Shown here piece after piece: positions 18,070 through 26,262 of a DNA stretch of 64,000 bases. The stretch comes from Sphingobium terrigena (GTDB taxonomy: Bacteria > Pseudomonadota > Alphaproteobacteria > Sphingomonadales > Sphingomonadaceae). Position numbers and translations under genes: made by a program. Under the pieces are notes generated by a model. It had not been told where the DNA came from and searched no databases. It saw only the letters and a program-made list of their open reading frames with translations. Numbering within the stretch: the first letter of the stretch is position 1; each line of letters begins with the position of its first letter. The stretch is from positions 22,595 through 86,594 of the forward strand of contig NZ_QVRA01000017.1 in the NCBI RefSeq assembly GCF_003591655.1. Reading direction: 5' to 3'.

Positions 18070-18677
18070 CGCTCCCGCGCGATGATCCCGCTGACATTGG
18101 CGACAGCGAAGCTGACCCCGTAAAGATTGCGCCGCTGTTCGACACCGGGGATTGGGCGGGGATGGCCAGAGGCATGGATGATCCCGCCCCGCTCAACATA
18201 GGTTTCACGGGGACAGTCCCAGTCGAGACTGACGCCCCACACCCCGTCCAGACTGCCCGGATAGCAAAGCTGCCCATCCACATCGCGCGCCGCGACGATC
18301 AGCACCCCCGCAATCTCGGCCCGTGCCACCGCTGCCGCAAGGGCCGCGCCATGCGCCGGATTGATTGTACCAAGGCTGAGGTTGATCATATCGACCCGCG
18401 CCTCCACTGCCCGGTCGATCGCGCTGACCAAGGCGCGCGCGCTGGCACGCAGGGCTTCGTGAAAGACCCGGATCGGCAGGCATAGCGCATCGGGTGCCTG
18501 CTCCATGATCGCGGCAGTCACCGCCGTGCCATGGCCCAAACTGTCCAGCGTATCGCCTTCGCTTACGCCGCCATCGCGCGCCACGGCACAGCCCGGCAGC
18601 AAGCGCGCGGCATCGATATGCGGATGGTCGGGATGTACCCCGCTGTCGATGATGGCGATGCGCACTGGATCAGGCAT
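18003..18677 (-). CDS. qhpE: QhpE, subtilisin-like protease removing the QhpC leader
   Basis: 224-aa subtilase with the full triad: Asp in IAIIDSGVHPDHP (about residue 11), His in LGHGTAVTAA, Ser in YGVSFAVANVSG. No signal peptide, consistent with QhpE, which acts in the cytoplasm to cut the leader from the crosslinked gamma subunit before export. ATG 18677 overlaps the qhpF stop by 8 bp and the upstream residues of the longer frame belong to qhpF. Last gene of the qhpADCBGFE operon. Confidence 0.9.
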   Translation of the reverse strand: MPDPVRIAIIDSGVHPDHPHIDAARLLPGCAVARDGGVSEGDTLDSLGHGTAVTAAIMEQAPDALCLPIRVFHEALRASARALVSAIDRAVEARVDMINLSLGTINPAHGAALAAAVARAEIAGVLIVAARDVDGQLCYPGSLDGVWGVSLDWDCPRETYVERGGIIHASGHPRPIPGVEQRRNLYGVSFAVANVSGIIARERQAMPNPATRSTIQKQPIAPTA

Positions 18678-20370
18678 GAGCCATTTCGCCGCGCTGCGCC
18701 ACTTGCGCGCGTCCATCGGCCAGCGTCACGGTCATGTCGGCCATCTGCGCCATGGCGGGCTTGTGGGTGATGATGATGATCGTCGCATCCGGCAGCGCGC
18801 CACGCAGTCGCCCGGCGATCAGTTGCTCGGTCTCGCTATCCAGCGCGGAGGTCGGCTCGTCCAATATCAATATGCTGGGCGACCGCAGCAGCGCCCGCGC
18901 CAGCACGATCCGCTGTCGCTCCCCCGCCGACAGCGCCATGCCGCGCTCCCCTGCCCGCGTCTCATAACCCAGCGGCAGCCGTGCGATAAAGTCGTCCAGT
19001 CCCGCCGCATGGGCCGCTGCCTCGATCTGGGCCTGCCGCACGCCGGGCGAGGCAAAGCCGATATTGGCCGCGATCGTATCGTTGAACAGATAGGGCGACT
19101 GGTCGACCAGGATGATCTCCCGCCGCACATCGTCAAGGCGGTAGTCGCGCAGGTCGCGACCATTGACCAGCACCCGCCCCGCATCAGGATCGAGATAGCG
19201 GACCATGAGGTCGGCCATGGTCGATTTCCCCACGCCGCTCGGCCCCAAAATCGCGCACAGACTGCCCGCCGGGATCGTCAGGTCAATGTCGCGCAACACC
19301 GCGTCACGATCATAGCGCATCGCCACCCGATCAAACCGCATCGCCCCCGCCCGCGTCAGCTGCACCGCATCAACGCGCTCGACCACTTCAGCCTGCGTGT
19401 CGAACAGCTCGAAAATCCGCCCCAGGGACACCCGCGCCGACGCCAGCCCCGACGTCAGCCCCATCAGCGTCTGGATCGGCGAGAGCAGCCGCATATGATA
19501 GGTCATGAACGCGACCAGCGTGCCGATGCTCATCCCATCCTCGATGATGCGCCAGCCGCCATAGAGAATCACCGCAGACGTCGCCGCCGTCATCAGCGTG
19601 CCGGGCAGCGCCCCGGTCATATAGGAGGCGACCTGCATCCGCAGCATCGCGCCGACAAAAGCGTCATTCTTCTGCCGGAAGCGCCCGACCTCATGCTCGC
19701 CCGCGCGGAGCGAGGCGACGACCCGCATCCCCATCACCGTATCAACCAGCAGGCTGCCCAGATCTGCGCCCTTTTCCCGCATGTCGCGGGTCAGTGCGGT
19801 CAGCCGCCGCTGATAATAGGCGAAGGTTGCAAGGCTGGCCGGGACGAGCACTACGCTCACCAGAAACAACCGCCAGTCGAGCCACAGCATCATCGCCACG
19901 CAGCCGACGAAGAATAGCAGATTGCTGACCACCGACAGCAAGGTGTCCGACGCAATCCGCTGGACGTCGCTCACATCGCTGTTCATCCGCGACACGAGAT
20001 CGCCCAGGCGGAAGCTGCCATAGAAACGCGGCGAGAGCGTCTGGAGATGGCGCAGCAGGGCCGCCCGAATATCGTAAAGCATCGCTGCCGATAGCGAAAC
20101 ATAGCGATAGCTAGCCAAGATATTGACTGCGAACCCGGCGATTGTCACAGCGATCATGATCGCCGCAATCCGCACCAGCGCGCCCATATCCCGCCGCAAC
20201 AGCGCCTCATCGATCATCAGCTTCGACAGATAGGGTTGGGCCAGCCCCAGCGCGGTGGAGATGAGGCTGATCGCCAGCACCATGATGAGCGCGCCGCGAT
20301 AGGGCCGCAGGAAGGGCGTCAGCCGCTTGTAGGCGCTCCAGTCGGCGACGGGGGGCGAGAGATTAGTCAC
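18670..20370 (-). CDS. qhpF: QhpF, ABC exporter for the modified gamma subunit
   Basis: 566-aa fused half-transporter: six-helix membrane domain (residues about 20-310), then an ATPase domain with Walker A GPSGVGKST, signature LSAGERQRIVLARALL and Walker B ILILDEPTSALD. In quinohemoprotein amine dehydrogenase operons this protein exports the QhpC polypeptide, which has no Sec leader. Position between qhpG and qhpE supports the call over a general lipid or drug exporter. A 130-bp gap with a palindromic repeat separates it from qhpG. Confidence 0.9.
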   Translation of the reverse strand: MTNLSPPVADWSAYKRLTPFLRPYRGALIMVLAISLISTALGLAQPYLSKLMIDEALLRRDMGALVRIAAIMIAVTIAGFAVNILASYRYVSLSAAMLYDIRAALLRHLQTLSPRFYGSFRLGDLVSRMNSDVSDVQRIASDTLLSVVSNLLFFVGCVAMMLWLDWRLFLVSVVLVPASLATFAYYQRRLTALTRDMREKGADLGSLLVDTVMGMRVVASLRAGEHEVGRFRQKNDAFVGAMLRMQVASYMTGALPGTLMTAATSAVILYGGWRIIEDGMSIGTLVAFMTYHMRLLSPIQTLMGLTSGLASARVSLGRIFELFDTQAEVVERVDAVQLTRAGAMRFDRVAMRYDRDAVLRDIDLTIPAGSLCAILGPSGVGKSTMADLMVRYLDPDAGRVLVNGRDLRDYRLDDVRREIILVDQSPYLFNDTIAANIGFASPGVRQAQIEAAAHAAGLDDFIARLPLGYETRAGERGMALSAGERQRIVLARALLRSPSILILDEPTSALDSETEQLIAGRLRGALPDATIIIITHKPAMAQMADMTVTLADGRAQVAQRGEMAHA

Positions 20371-20387
20371 CCGAATGATCTTCTACT

Positions 20388-20477
20388 CGTCGTCCCCGCG
20401 CAAGCGGGAACCCATCTCGCGTCCCGCAATCCAGATGTATGACGAGACATGGGTTCCCGCTTGCGCGGGAATGACGG
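20388..20477. repeat. REP-like palindromic repeat between qhpG and qhpF
   Basis: Long inverted repeat: arms 20388-20419 and 20443-20477 pair with few mismatches (CCCGCGCAAGCGGGAACCCAT is the core). Same family as 14753-14864. It is the only non-coding interruption in the otherwise overlapping qhp operon. Confidence 0.8.
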
Positions 20478-20500
20478 AATGAAATGGATGTTCGCAATGC

Positions 20501-21508
20501 TCACGCTGCCTGTCGCCGGGGCAGCAGCCGCACACCGTCCAGCACAAAGGCAGGCTCCGGCATCTTGGCCAGCAGGCCGGTACACCAAAGATGCCCCTCC
20601 ATCAGCGCGTCATGCTGCGCCCGCCACCAGTCGCCCGTCCCGCCGCTGGCATAAAACTGCGCGCAGAGCAGCAGATGCCGCCGCATCGCCGCGATCAGCA
20701 TCGACTGGTAATGGGTCAGCAGCGCCGCCGCGTCACCGCCCTCCGCTATCCCGATCAAAACGGCGGACGCCAGTATCGCCTCCCGCACCGACTGCGCCGT
20801 GCCGTCGCCGCAGATCGGATCGAAACCCAACGCCGCCGTGCCGCAAGCCAGCCAGTCGTCGCCGCAAAGAGGCAGATGCAGGCGCGGCGCAGCGAGAAAA
20901 GGCGTCGATACCGCCTCCACGGCATCGACCACCGTCGCAATCAGCCCGCTCTGCGCCAGAAGATCGTCCAGCGATCCCCCCACGCCCAGCAACCAGCCTT
21001 GGTCCACTCCGGCAGGCACCAGAAACAGCCAGCCGTTCGGCACCGCCTCGATCCGGCCTTCTTCGCTACAAGCGGGATCGCGCAGCCGCACTTTGGTCGC
21101 CACGGCATGGCGATCGCCAAAGATGCGTGTCTCGCCCAGTGACATTGGCGGCGCGGCGTGGATGGTGAAGTCGACCGGATCGTCCCCTGCGACAGGCTCG
21201 TCCCCCGCCAGCGCCGCCTGTACCTGATCTTCCGACGCCAGCGCCGCGCCATGCGGCACCACCACCGGCGCGCCACCCCAGGCGACCACACGGCGCTTGA
21301 TCCGGGGACTGTCAGCAAACAGGCCGGGCCGTGCGAAGATGTCGCGCAGCAGCGCCAGGGCCGGATCGCTGAGCATGATCGTCGGCACCGGCGCGCGACG
21401 GGCGGCTTCGCTTGCAACCCGAAGGCCCGCCCCCTGTAACAGATGTGCGCATGTCGTCGCGGCAATCCCGCTGCCCCTTATGCCGACGATCATGCGCTGT
21501 TCGTTCAT
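20501..21508 (-). CDS. qhpG: QhpG, FAD-dependent tryptophan-hydroxylating enzyme
   Basis: 335 aa beginning with a Rossmann FAD-binding motif (IVGIRGSGIAATTCAHLL, G-x-G-x-x-A variant). QhpG is the flavoprotein monooxygenase that oxidises the target tryptophan of QhpC on the way to cysteine tryptophylquinone. The ATG overlaps the qhpB stop as ATGA. Sequence recognition alone is modest; operon position makes the assignment firm. Confidence 0.87.
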   Translation of the reverse strand: MNEQRMIVGIRGSGIAATTCAHLLQGAGLRVASEAARRAPVPTIMLSDPALALLRDIFARPGLFADSPRIKRRVVAWGGAPVVVPHGAALASEDQVQAALAGDEPVAGDDPVDFTIHAAPPMSLGETRIFGDRHAVATKVRLRDPACSEEGRIEAVPNGWLFLVPAGVDQGWLLGVGGSLDDLLAQSGLIATVVDAVEAVSTPFLAAPRLHLPLCGDDWLACGTAALGFDPICGDGTAQSVREAILASAVLIGIAEGGDAAALLTHYQSMLIAAMRRHLLLCAQFYASGGTGDWWRAQHDALMEGHLWCTGLLAKMPEPAFVLDGVRLLPRRQAA

Positions 21509-22593
21509 TCCACCGCGACCATGCCCGCACCGGTGGTGTCATAGCCCAGGTCCAGCGTCACCTCATGCTTCAATGTCTTGGCGTCATAGACTTCCAGATC
21601 ATAGCTCGCGCCATAAATGTAGAGTTTCGCCCCATCGGTCGACATGCCCAGACGGAAGCGTGATCGGCAGGGAAATTCCGCCTTGTCCAACACCGCGTTG
21701 CTGGCCATGTCCATATGCCAGAATTCGCAGCGTTTATTGCCATATTTGCCGTTGGTAACGACGGTATAGGCCTGCTTGCCGTCGGGCGTGACCTGCAACC
21801 CGGCCATGGCGTCGGGCGCGGGGCCGATGGGGGTGAAATCAAACTGCCGCGTGGACAGGTCGAAGCGCGCCATGCCGAACATCTTGTTATGGACATAGGC
21901 GTCGGCGGCATTGAACAGTGACACATATTGGCCGGGCGTGCGGATCGCATCCAACGTGCCGCCAAAGCCGACATTCTCCATGCCGGTGCCTTCGGGCTTG
22001 GCGAGGTCTATCCGGTCGGTGACCTTCAATGTCGCAACGTCGATAATCGCGACCTTCTCGCCAAAGGCGTAAAGCGTCTTTCCGTCGGGCGACACTTTAT
22101 AGCCCGCGCGCCAGCCGCCGGAACGCTCATCCTCCTTGTCGATCTCGGCGGTGCGGACGACCTTTTGCAGCTTCAGGTCGATGACGCCATACATGGGCTT
22201 GCTGACGGTATAGCGGTCGATCCCCTTCTCGAATTTCGAGATGACGGTATAGAAATAGCGCCCGGTCGGATCGGGCACGCCGCCCCAGAAACGATAGCGG
22301 GTCGTGCCATCGTTCAGGCTGAACTTGTTGATCACCTGGCGCGTCGCGGTGTCGATCACCTCGATCCCGCTGGTGGTGATGGTGGTCACATAGATGCGCT
22401 TGCCATCGTCGGACAGTTGCATCGATGTCGGCAGGCCGGTGTCCAGCTTGATCGTGCCGGTGACCGCGCCCTTGCTCTCCTCGAACACCAGCAGCCGGTC
22501 GGGATAGGACCCCATGAAGAGCGTCGCCGCATTCAAGGGCATAGCGCTCAGCATCGCCAGGCCAGCGCCCAGCATGAGACGATATTTCGGCAT
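21505..22593 (-). CDS. qhpB: QhpB, beta-propeller subunit of quinohemoprotein amine dehydrogenase
   Basis: 362 aa: signal peptide (MPKYRLMLGAGLAMLSAMPLNA), then a seven-bladed YVTN-like propeller with repeats such as SDDGKRIYVTTI, SPDGKTLYAFGEK and TPDGKQAYTVVT. It forms part of the periplasmic dehydrogenase and helps shape the active site. ATG 22593 has GAGGG 6-10 nt upstream; an alternative ATG at 22605 overlaps the qhpC stop as ATGA but lacks a ribosome binding site. Confidence 0.93.
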   Translation of the reverse strand: MPKYRLMLGAGLAMLSAMPLNAATLFMGSYPDRLLVFEESKGAVTGTIKLDTGLPTSMQLSDDGKRIYVTTITTSGIEVIDTATRQVINKFSLNDGTTRYRFWGGVPDPTGRYFYTVISKFEKGIDRYTVSKPMYGVIDLKLQKVVRTAEIDKEDERSGGWRAGYKVSPDGKTLYAFGEKVAIIDVATLKVTDRIDLAKPEGTGMENVGFGGTLDAIRTPGQYVSLFNAADAYVHNKMFGMARFDLSTRQFDFTPIGPAPDAMAGLQVTPDGKQAYTVVTNGKYGNKRCEFWHMDMASNAVLDKAEFPCRSRFRLGMSTDGAKLYIYGASYDLEVYDAKTLKHEVTLDLGYDTTGAGMVAVE

Positions 22594-22601
22594 GGCGGCC
22601 C

Positions 22602-22961
22602 TCATGGGAAAACGAGATCGAGACTGCGCCAGTCCTTGGTCGCAGTGGCGCAGTTGCTGGCCCAGTCGGGCGAATAGTTGACATGATCGGGCACCTGCAC
22701 TGGCCAGAAACAGGTGACGTAGCAGTCGTAAATGTCGCGCTCGACCGGCTGGCACAGGCCCGCGGTGCCGCCACTAGCATCGACCTCCCAGCCCGGCGAG
22801 AAGGATAGCGAGCAGCCCATCGGTACATGCGGGCGCGGTGCCTGCTGGAGGGCGACGACATCCTCCTCCATGTCCGCGTTCGGCGCGGCGGCAGCCTCCA
22901 TCTGCGTCACGGCCTCGTCGATCCGCTGCGCCTTTTTATTGATGGCACGAAGATGCTTCAT
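22602..22961 (-). CDS. qhpC: QhpC, CTQ-bearing gamma subunit of quinohemoprotein amine dehydrogenase
   Basis: 119 aa. The C-terminal 76 residues align with the mature Paracoccus gamma subunit, and every crosslinking residue is present: C50-E59, C70-D76 and C84-D92 for the three thioether bonds, and C80-W86 for the cysteine tryptophylquinone. The spacings are identical to the known enzyme (9, 6, 8, 6). The first ~43 residues are a leader without Sec features, longer than the 28-residue Paracoccus leader, to be removed by QhpE. An additional cysteine, C104, is absent from the Paracoccus protein. ATG overlaps the qhpD stop as ATGA. Confidence 0.96.
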   Translation of the reverse strand: MKHLRAINKKAQRIDEAVTQMEAAAAPNADMEEDVVALQQAPRPHVPMGCSLSFSPGWEVDASGGTAGLCQPVERDIYDCYVTCFWPVQVPDHVNYSPDWASNCATATKDWRSLDLVFP

Positions 22962-24412
22962 GACAGCCCCTTTCTTTCGACGAAGCGTTCCAGGAAACCG
23001 GGATTACGCACCGACAGCACGCCGTAGATACGCAGGCAGGTGTCGGTCCACTGGCGTATCCAGTCGCAATAATGGAGGTTGGCGTGGCCGGTGTCGCCAT
23101 AGCGGACGAACGCCTCATGATGGCACCCGCCCGCACAGAGCGGTCGCGCCCAGCAACTCTGGCAATCATATTTCGCCTCGACATGCCCTTTAGCCAGGAA
23201 CTCGCCCTGCTTGGCCCGGTCGATGCCGCTGGAGACATGCCCCATCGTATGCGTGTCGGCGTCGGTGAAGCGGTGACAGGGCGACAGGTCGCCCGATGGG
23301 CTGACCCCCATCAGACCCAATCCTGCGCCGCAGGGATGCGATTTGTTGACGCCCGAAATCAGCTCGCTGATCGTTTCGCTGACGTTGGTGAAGCCGTGTG
23401 ATTCCCCGCGCAGGGCATATTCCAGCCACTCGTCCGCTAGGCTGTTAAACTGCGCCAGCACGCTGTCCATGCCATTACCATCCAGCGAATAGGCGCGCTC
23501 CTCGCCCGTCGTCACCGGCGCGAAGCCGACCTCGTGAAAGCCCAGATCATCCTTCAGATGGCGGAAGATACGAACCACATCGGTCACGCCCTCGGTCAGC
23601 GTCACCCGCGCAGTGATCGCCCGCGTCTTGTGATGCGCGATCAGCGTGCGCAGGCGCGGTTCGATCACCGCATAGCTGCCCTTGCCATTTTTATAGACGC
23701 GATGCTTGTCCTGCACTTCTGGCGGACCATCCATGCTGACCGTCACGCCGACCCGGTTGTCCGACAGGAAGGTGACGATCTCCGGCGTCAGCAGGGTCGC
23801 GTTGGTGGTCAGGCTATAGGTGATCGCCTTCCCCGCTGCGGCCGTTGCATGATTGGCATAGGCCACGACGTCGCGCAGCAGCTTGAAATTCATCAGCGTT
23901 TCGCCGCCGAAGAAGGTGATATGCACCGACTTGCGCCCGACCGCCTCGGCAATCAGCAGATCGACCGACGCCATTGCCGTGTCGAGCGTCATATATTTGG
24001 GTTTGCCCGCTGGCGTCGCGATCTTGTCCGCGCCAAATTCGTAGCAATAGGTGCAGGCCAGATTGCACTGGTTGGTGACGTTCAGCACCAGCGCCTGCAA
24101 TGGGAAGTCGGCGGGCGGTGCCTGCGGCACCTGCGCCACCGGCATGGCATGGCCCAGATGGATCAGGCGTGCCTGCCGCAATTCGCGCACCAGCCCGTCG
24201 GCTTCTTCCGCTGCGCGCCCTTCGGCCACCAGTTCGCGGACCAGCGCCGCATGGGTCAGTTCCTGCCCGTCGAGCCGATCCAGAACCGCGCGCACATCGG
24301 TGTCGATCTCGAAGATCGCGCCTGCGCTCACCAAATAGACAAAATCGCTGCCTCCGGCGTCAAAACCGTGATATTCCGCCCGGCGATAGGTGGGTGCCTG
24401 CATCACGGTCAT
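22958..24412 (-). CDS. qhpD: QhpD, radical SAM/SPASM thioether-forming enzyme
   Basis: 484 aa with the radical SAM cluster C116-x3-C120-x2-C123 (QCNLACTYCYE), FFGGETLMN, and a C-terminal SPASM region rich in cysteines (CGAGLGLMGVSPSGDLSPC..CQSCWARPLCAGGCHHEA). It forms the Cys-to-Asp/Glu methylene thioether crosslinks in QhpC. ATG 24412 overlaps the qhpA stop as ATGA; the eight upstream residues in frame belong to qhpA sequence. Confidence 0.96.
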   Translation of the reverse strand: MTVMQAPTYRRAEYHGFDAGGSDFVYLVSAGAIFEIDTDVRAVLDRLDGQELTHAALVRELVAEGRAAEEADGLVRELRQARLIHLGHAMPVAQVPQAPPADFPLQALVLNVTNQCNLACTYCYEFGADKIATPAGKPKYMTLDTAMASVDLLIAEAVGRKSVHITFFGGETLMNFKLLRDVVAYANHATAAAGKAITYSLTTNATLLTPEIVTFLSDNRVGVTVSMDGPPEVQDKHRVYKNGKGSYAVIEPRLRTLIAHHKTRAITARVTLTEGVTDVVRIFRHLKDDLGFHEVGFAPVTTGEERAYSLDGNGMDSVLAQFNSLADEWLEYALRGESHGFTNVSETISELISGVNKSHPCGAGLGLMGVSPSGDLSPCHRFTDADTHTMGHVSSGIDRAKQGEFLAKGHVEAKYDCQSCWARPLCAGGCHHEAFVRYGDTGHANLHYCDWIRQWTDTCLRIYGVLSVRNPGFLERFVERKGLS

Positions 24413-26139
24413 TGCGACACCTCCGGTTGATCCCATTTCTGATAGGCAGGCACGGTGACGACCATGTAGGAACGGGCGGTCAGCGGCTTGCCGAACTTGT
24501 CCTTCTCGGCCTTGGCCGTGGCGACGACCCAGACATCACCATAATTGTTGCGGCCAAAGCGGCGTGCCGGGTTCGGCCCCTCGCTATTGGGGGTAAAGAG
24601 CGCAGCCGGGCTGAGCGCGCCGACATATTTGGCGTCATCATCATAATAGACCGCCAGATATTCCTGCGTGGACCAGGTGACGTCGACCGGCCCAACCGCA
24701 ATGTCATCTGCCGTGCCCTGCTTGCCGTCGATGCCATTTTCGAACCCGGTCGCATCGAACTGCGCATAGCCTTTGGGGAATTTGATCCCGCCCAGCCGCG
24801 ACACAGCGGTTTCGGGTGTCACCTTGATGTAGTCGATCTTGCTATAGACCGGGAAGGCCTGCTCCAGCACCGCGCCACCGACGGCAACGTTGCGCTGTCC
24901 AGATGCCGCCCCGGCGGCGACATCGGCAGTCACCACCAGTTCCTGCGGGCTGGCCGATACGATCTTGGTTGCGGTCACGCCAACGCCCAGATCAATGTCT
25001 GCGGGGGTGAGCGATACGGGCAGATTATGTCCCACGATACGGAATTGCGTGCCCTTGGTTCCGGCCTTGACCGGGCCCGGCACCACCGCCAGCACAGCGG
25101 GCGCAGCCGTTGCGCGGATCAGTTTCACGTCCAGCCCAAATTCCTGATAGTCGCCCCAATACCAGCGGCCGATGGCGCTTTGCTGGTCAGGGGCGAACCA
25201 CATCGTCTCTCGCGCGGCGCTCGCCAGATCATCGGGCTTGCCAGCGGCTGCGGCGCCTTTGGACGATCCGCGCCAGCTATAGCCTGCATAGACGATGCCA
25301 GCGCCGCTGCGGCTCACGGTGCCGCCATTGGTCAGCGACCGCAGCGTGCTGCTGGTCACAAATTCGTCCGCCGATTTGCCCGGCTTGACGCTGAAGCTGC
25401 CCACGAACCGCCCCTGCCCCGGCGCGGATGCCACGACCAGCCATTCGCCTGCCAGACGCGGCACGCTCTGGCGCGATCGCCATGCCGCCCATTCGGGCGT
25501 GTGCAGCGGCGCAGTCTTGGCCATATAGGTCAGCGCATATTCGCCGCGCAACATCTTGTCCTTGGGGTCGCGGCCGGCTGGCTGTTCGCTATCCTCGGCG
25601 GGGCGACGATATTGCGCGTCCGCCTGCGAATACATGGCGACATGCAGATCCTGCAACTGCTTCCATTCCAGCTTCGACCGACGCCACGACAAGGTCTGGG
25701 CGAAACTGTGACAGGCGGCGCACGCGCCGCGCATGGTTTCGTTGGGGATATTGCTTTCGTCGATCGTCCGCTTTTCCGCCAGATACATGACCGGCAGCGC
25801 CTCTTGCGGGGCCAGGCCATGGGACGAGGACAGGGATTTGACGATCGCCCGCGATTCATCGGGTGTAATCGCCAGGCCGTTCAACCGCACCATCCGCTTG
25901 ATCGCCTGCGACCAGCCCTCCGGCGTCGTGCGGACCCAGCTGATCCGCGACAAATTCCCCTTGGCATCGGGCGTGTGACAGGTGCCGCACTTTTCCTTGA
26001 CCAGTGCATCGGCGACCGGGATGCCCGGATCGCTTTCCTTCATCGTCGCGCCGTCCGGCCCGCCATCGGCCTGTGCGACGACGATCGAAGCGGAAAACAG
26101 CGCCAGCAACCCGAATTTCGAGAGTGTTACCCGCTTCAC
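24409..26139 (-). CDS. qhpA: QhpA, di-heme alpha subunit of quinohemoprotein amine dehydrogenase
   Basis: 576 aa, signal peptide ending near AQA (residues 22-24). Two c-type heme motifs, C51-GTC-H55 and C140-AAC-H144, then beta-domains typical of the alpha subunit. The enzyme oxidises primary amines in the periplasm and passes electrons through these hemes to soluble cytochrome or azurin. First gene of a seven-gene operon with overlapping starts. A regulon motif copy is 67-85 bp upstream of the ATG. Confidence 0.95.
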   Translation of the reverse strand: MKRVTLSKFGLLALFSASIVVAQADGGPDGATMKESDPGIPVADALVKEKCGTCHTPDAKGNLSRISWVRTTPEGWSQAIKRMVRLNGLAITPDESRAIVKSLSSSHGLAPQEALPVMYLAEKRTIDESNIPNETMRGACAACHSFAQTLSWRRSKLEWKQLQDLHVAMYSQADAQYRRPAEDSEQPAGRDPKDKMLRGEYALTYMAKTAPLHTPEWAAWRSRQSVPRLAGEWLVVASAPGQGRFVGSFSVKPGKSADEFVTSSTLRSLTNGGTVSRSGAGIVYAGYSWRGSSKGAAAAGKPDDLASAARETMWFAPDQQSAIGRWYWGDYQEFGLDVKLIRATAAPAVLAVVPGPVKAGTKGTQFRIVGHNLPVSLTPADIDLGVGVTATKIVSASPQELVVTADVAAGAASGQRNVAVGGAVLEQAFPVYSKIDYIKVTPETAVSRLGGIKFPKGYAQFDATGFENGIDGKQGTADDIAVGPVDVTWSTQEYLAVYYDDDAKYVGALSPAALFTPNSEGPNPARRFGRNNYGDVWVVATAKAEKDKFGKPLTARSYMVVTVPAYQKWDQPEVSQ

Positions 26140-26205
26140 CCTGTTTCCCCCTCAAGCACCATCTGGTGCGCGAAACCCAAGCCTAGGCAGGCGCACATCG
26201 CGCGC

Positions 26206-26224
26206 CATTGCCCAAATGACGTAT
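26206..26224 (-). promoter_or_regulatory. Regulon motif copy 3 (ATACGTCATTTGGGCAATG)
   Basis: Lies in the 123-bp gap upstream of qhpA and after the exported ureohydrolase genes, oriented toward qhpA. Conserves TACGTCA and TG but differs at the CCCC block. Confidence 0.65.
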
Positions 26225-26262
26225 GGCCCCATGACAATCCGCCATAGAAAACTGGACAGGTA

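Noticed and set aside
24100..26247. 715-codon open frame on the plus strand opposite qhpA
   Set aside because: Arg/Gly/His-rich low-complexity translation without domains; a high-GC antisense shadow of qhpA and the end of qhpD.
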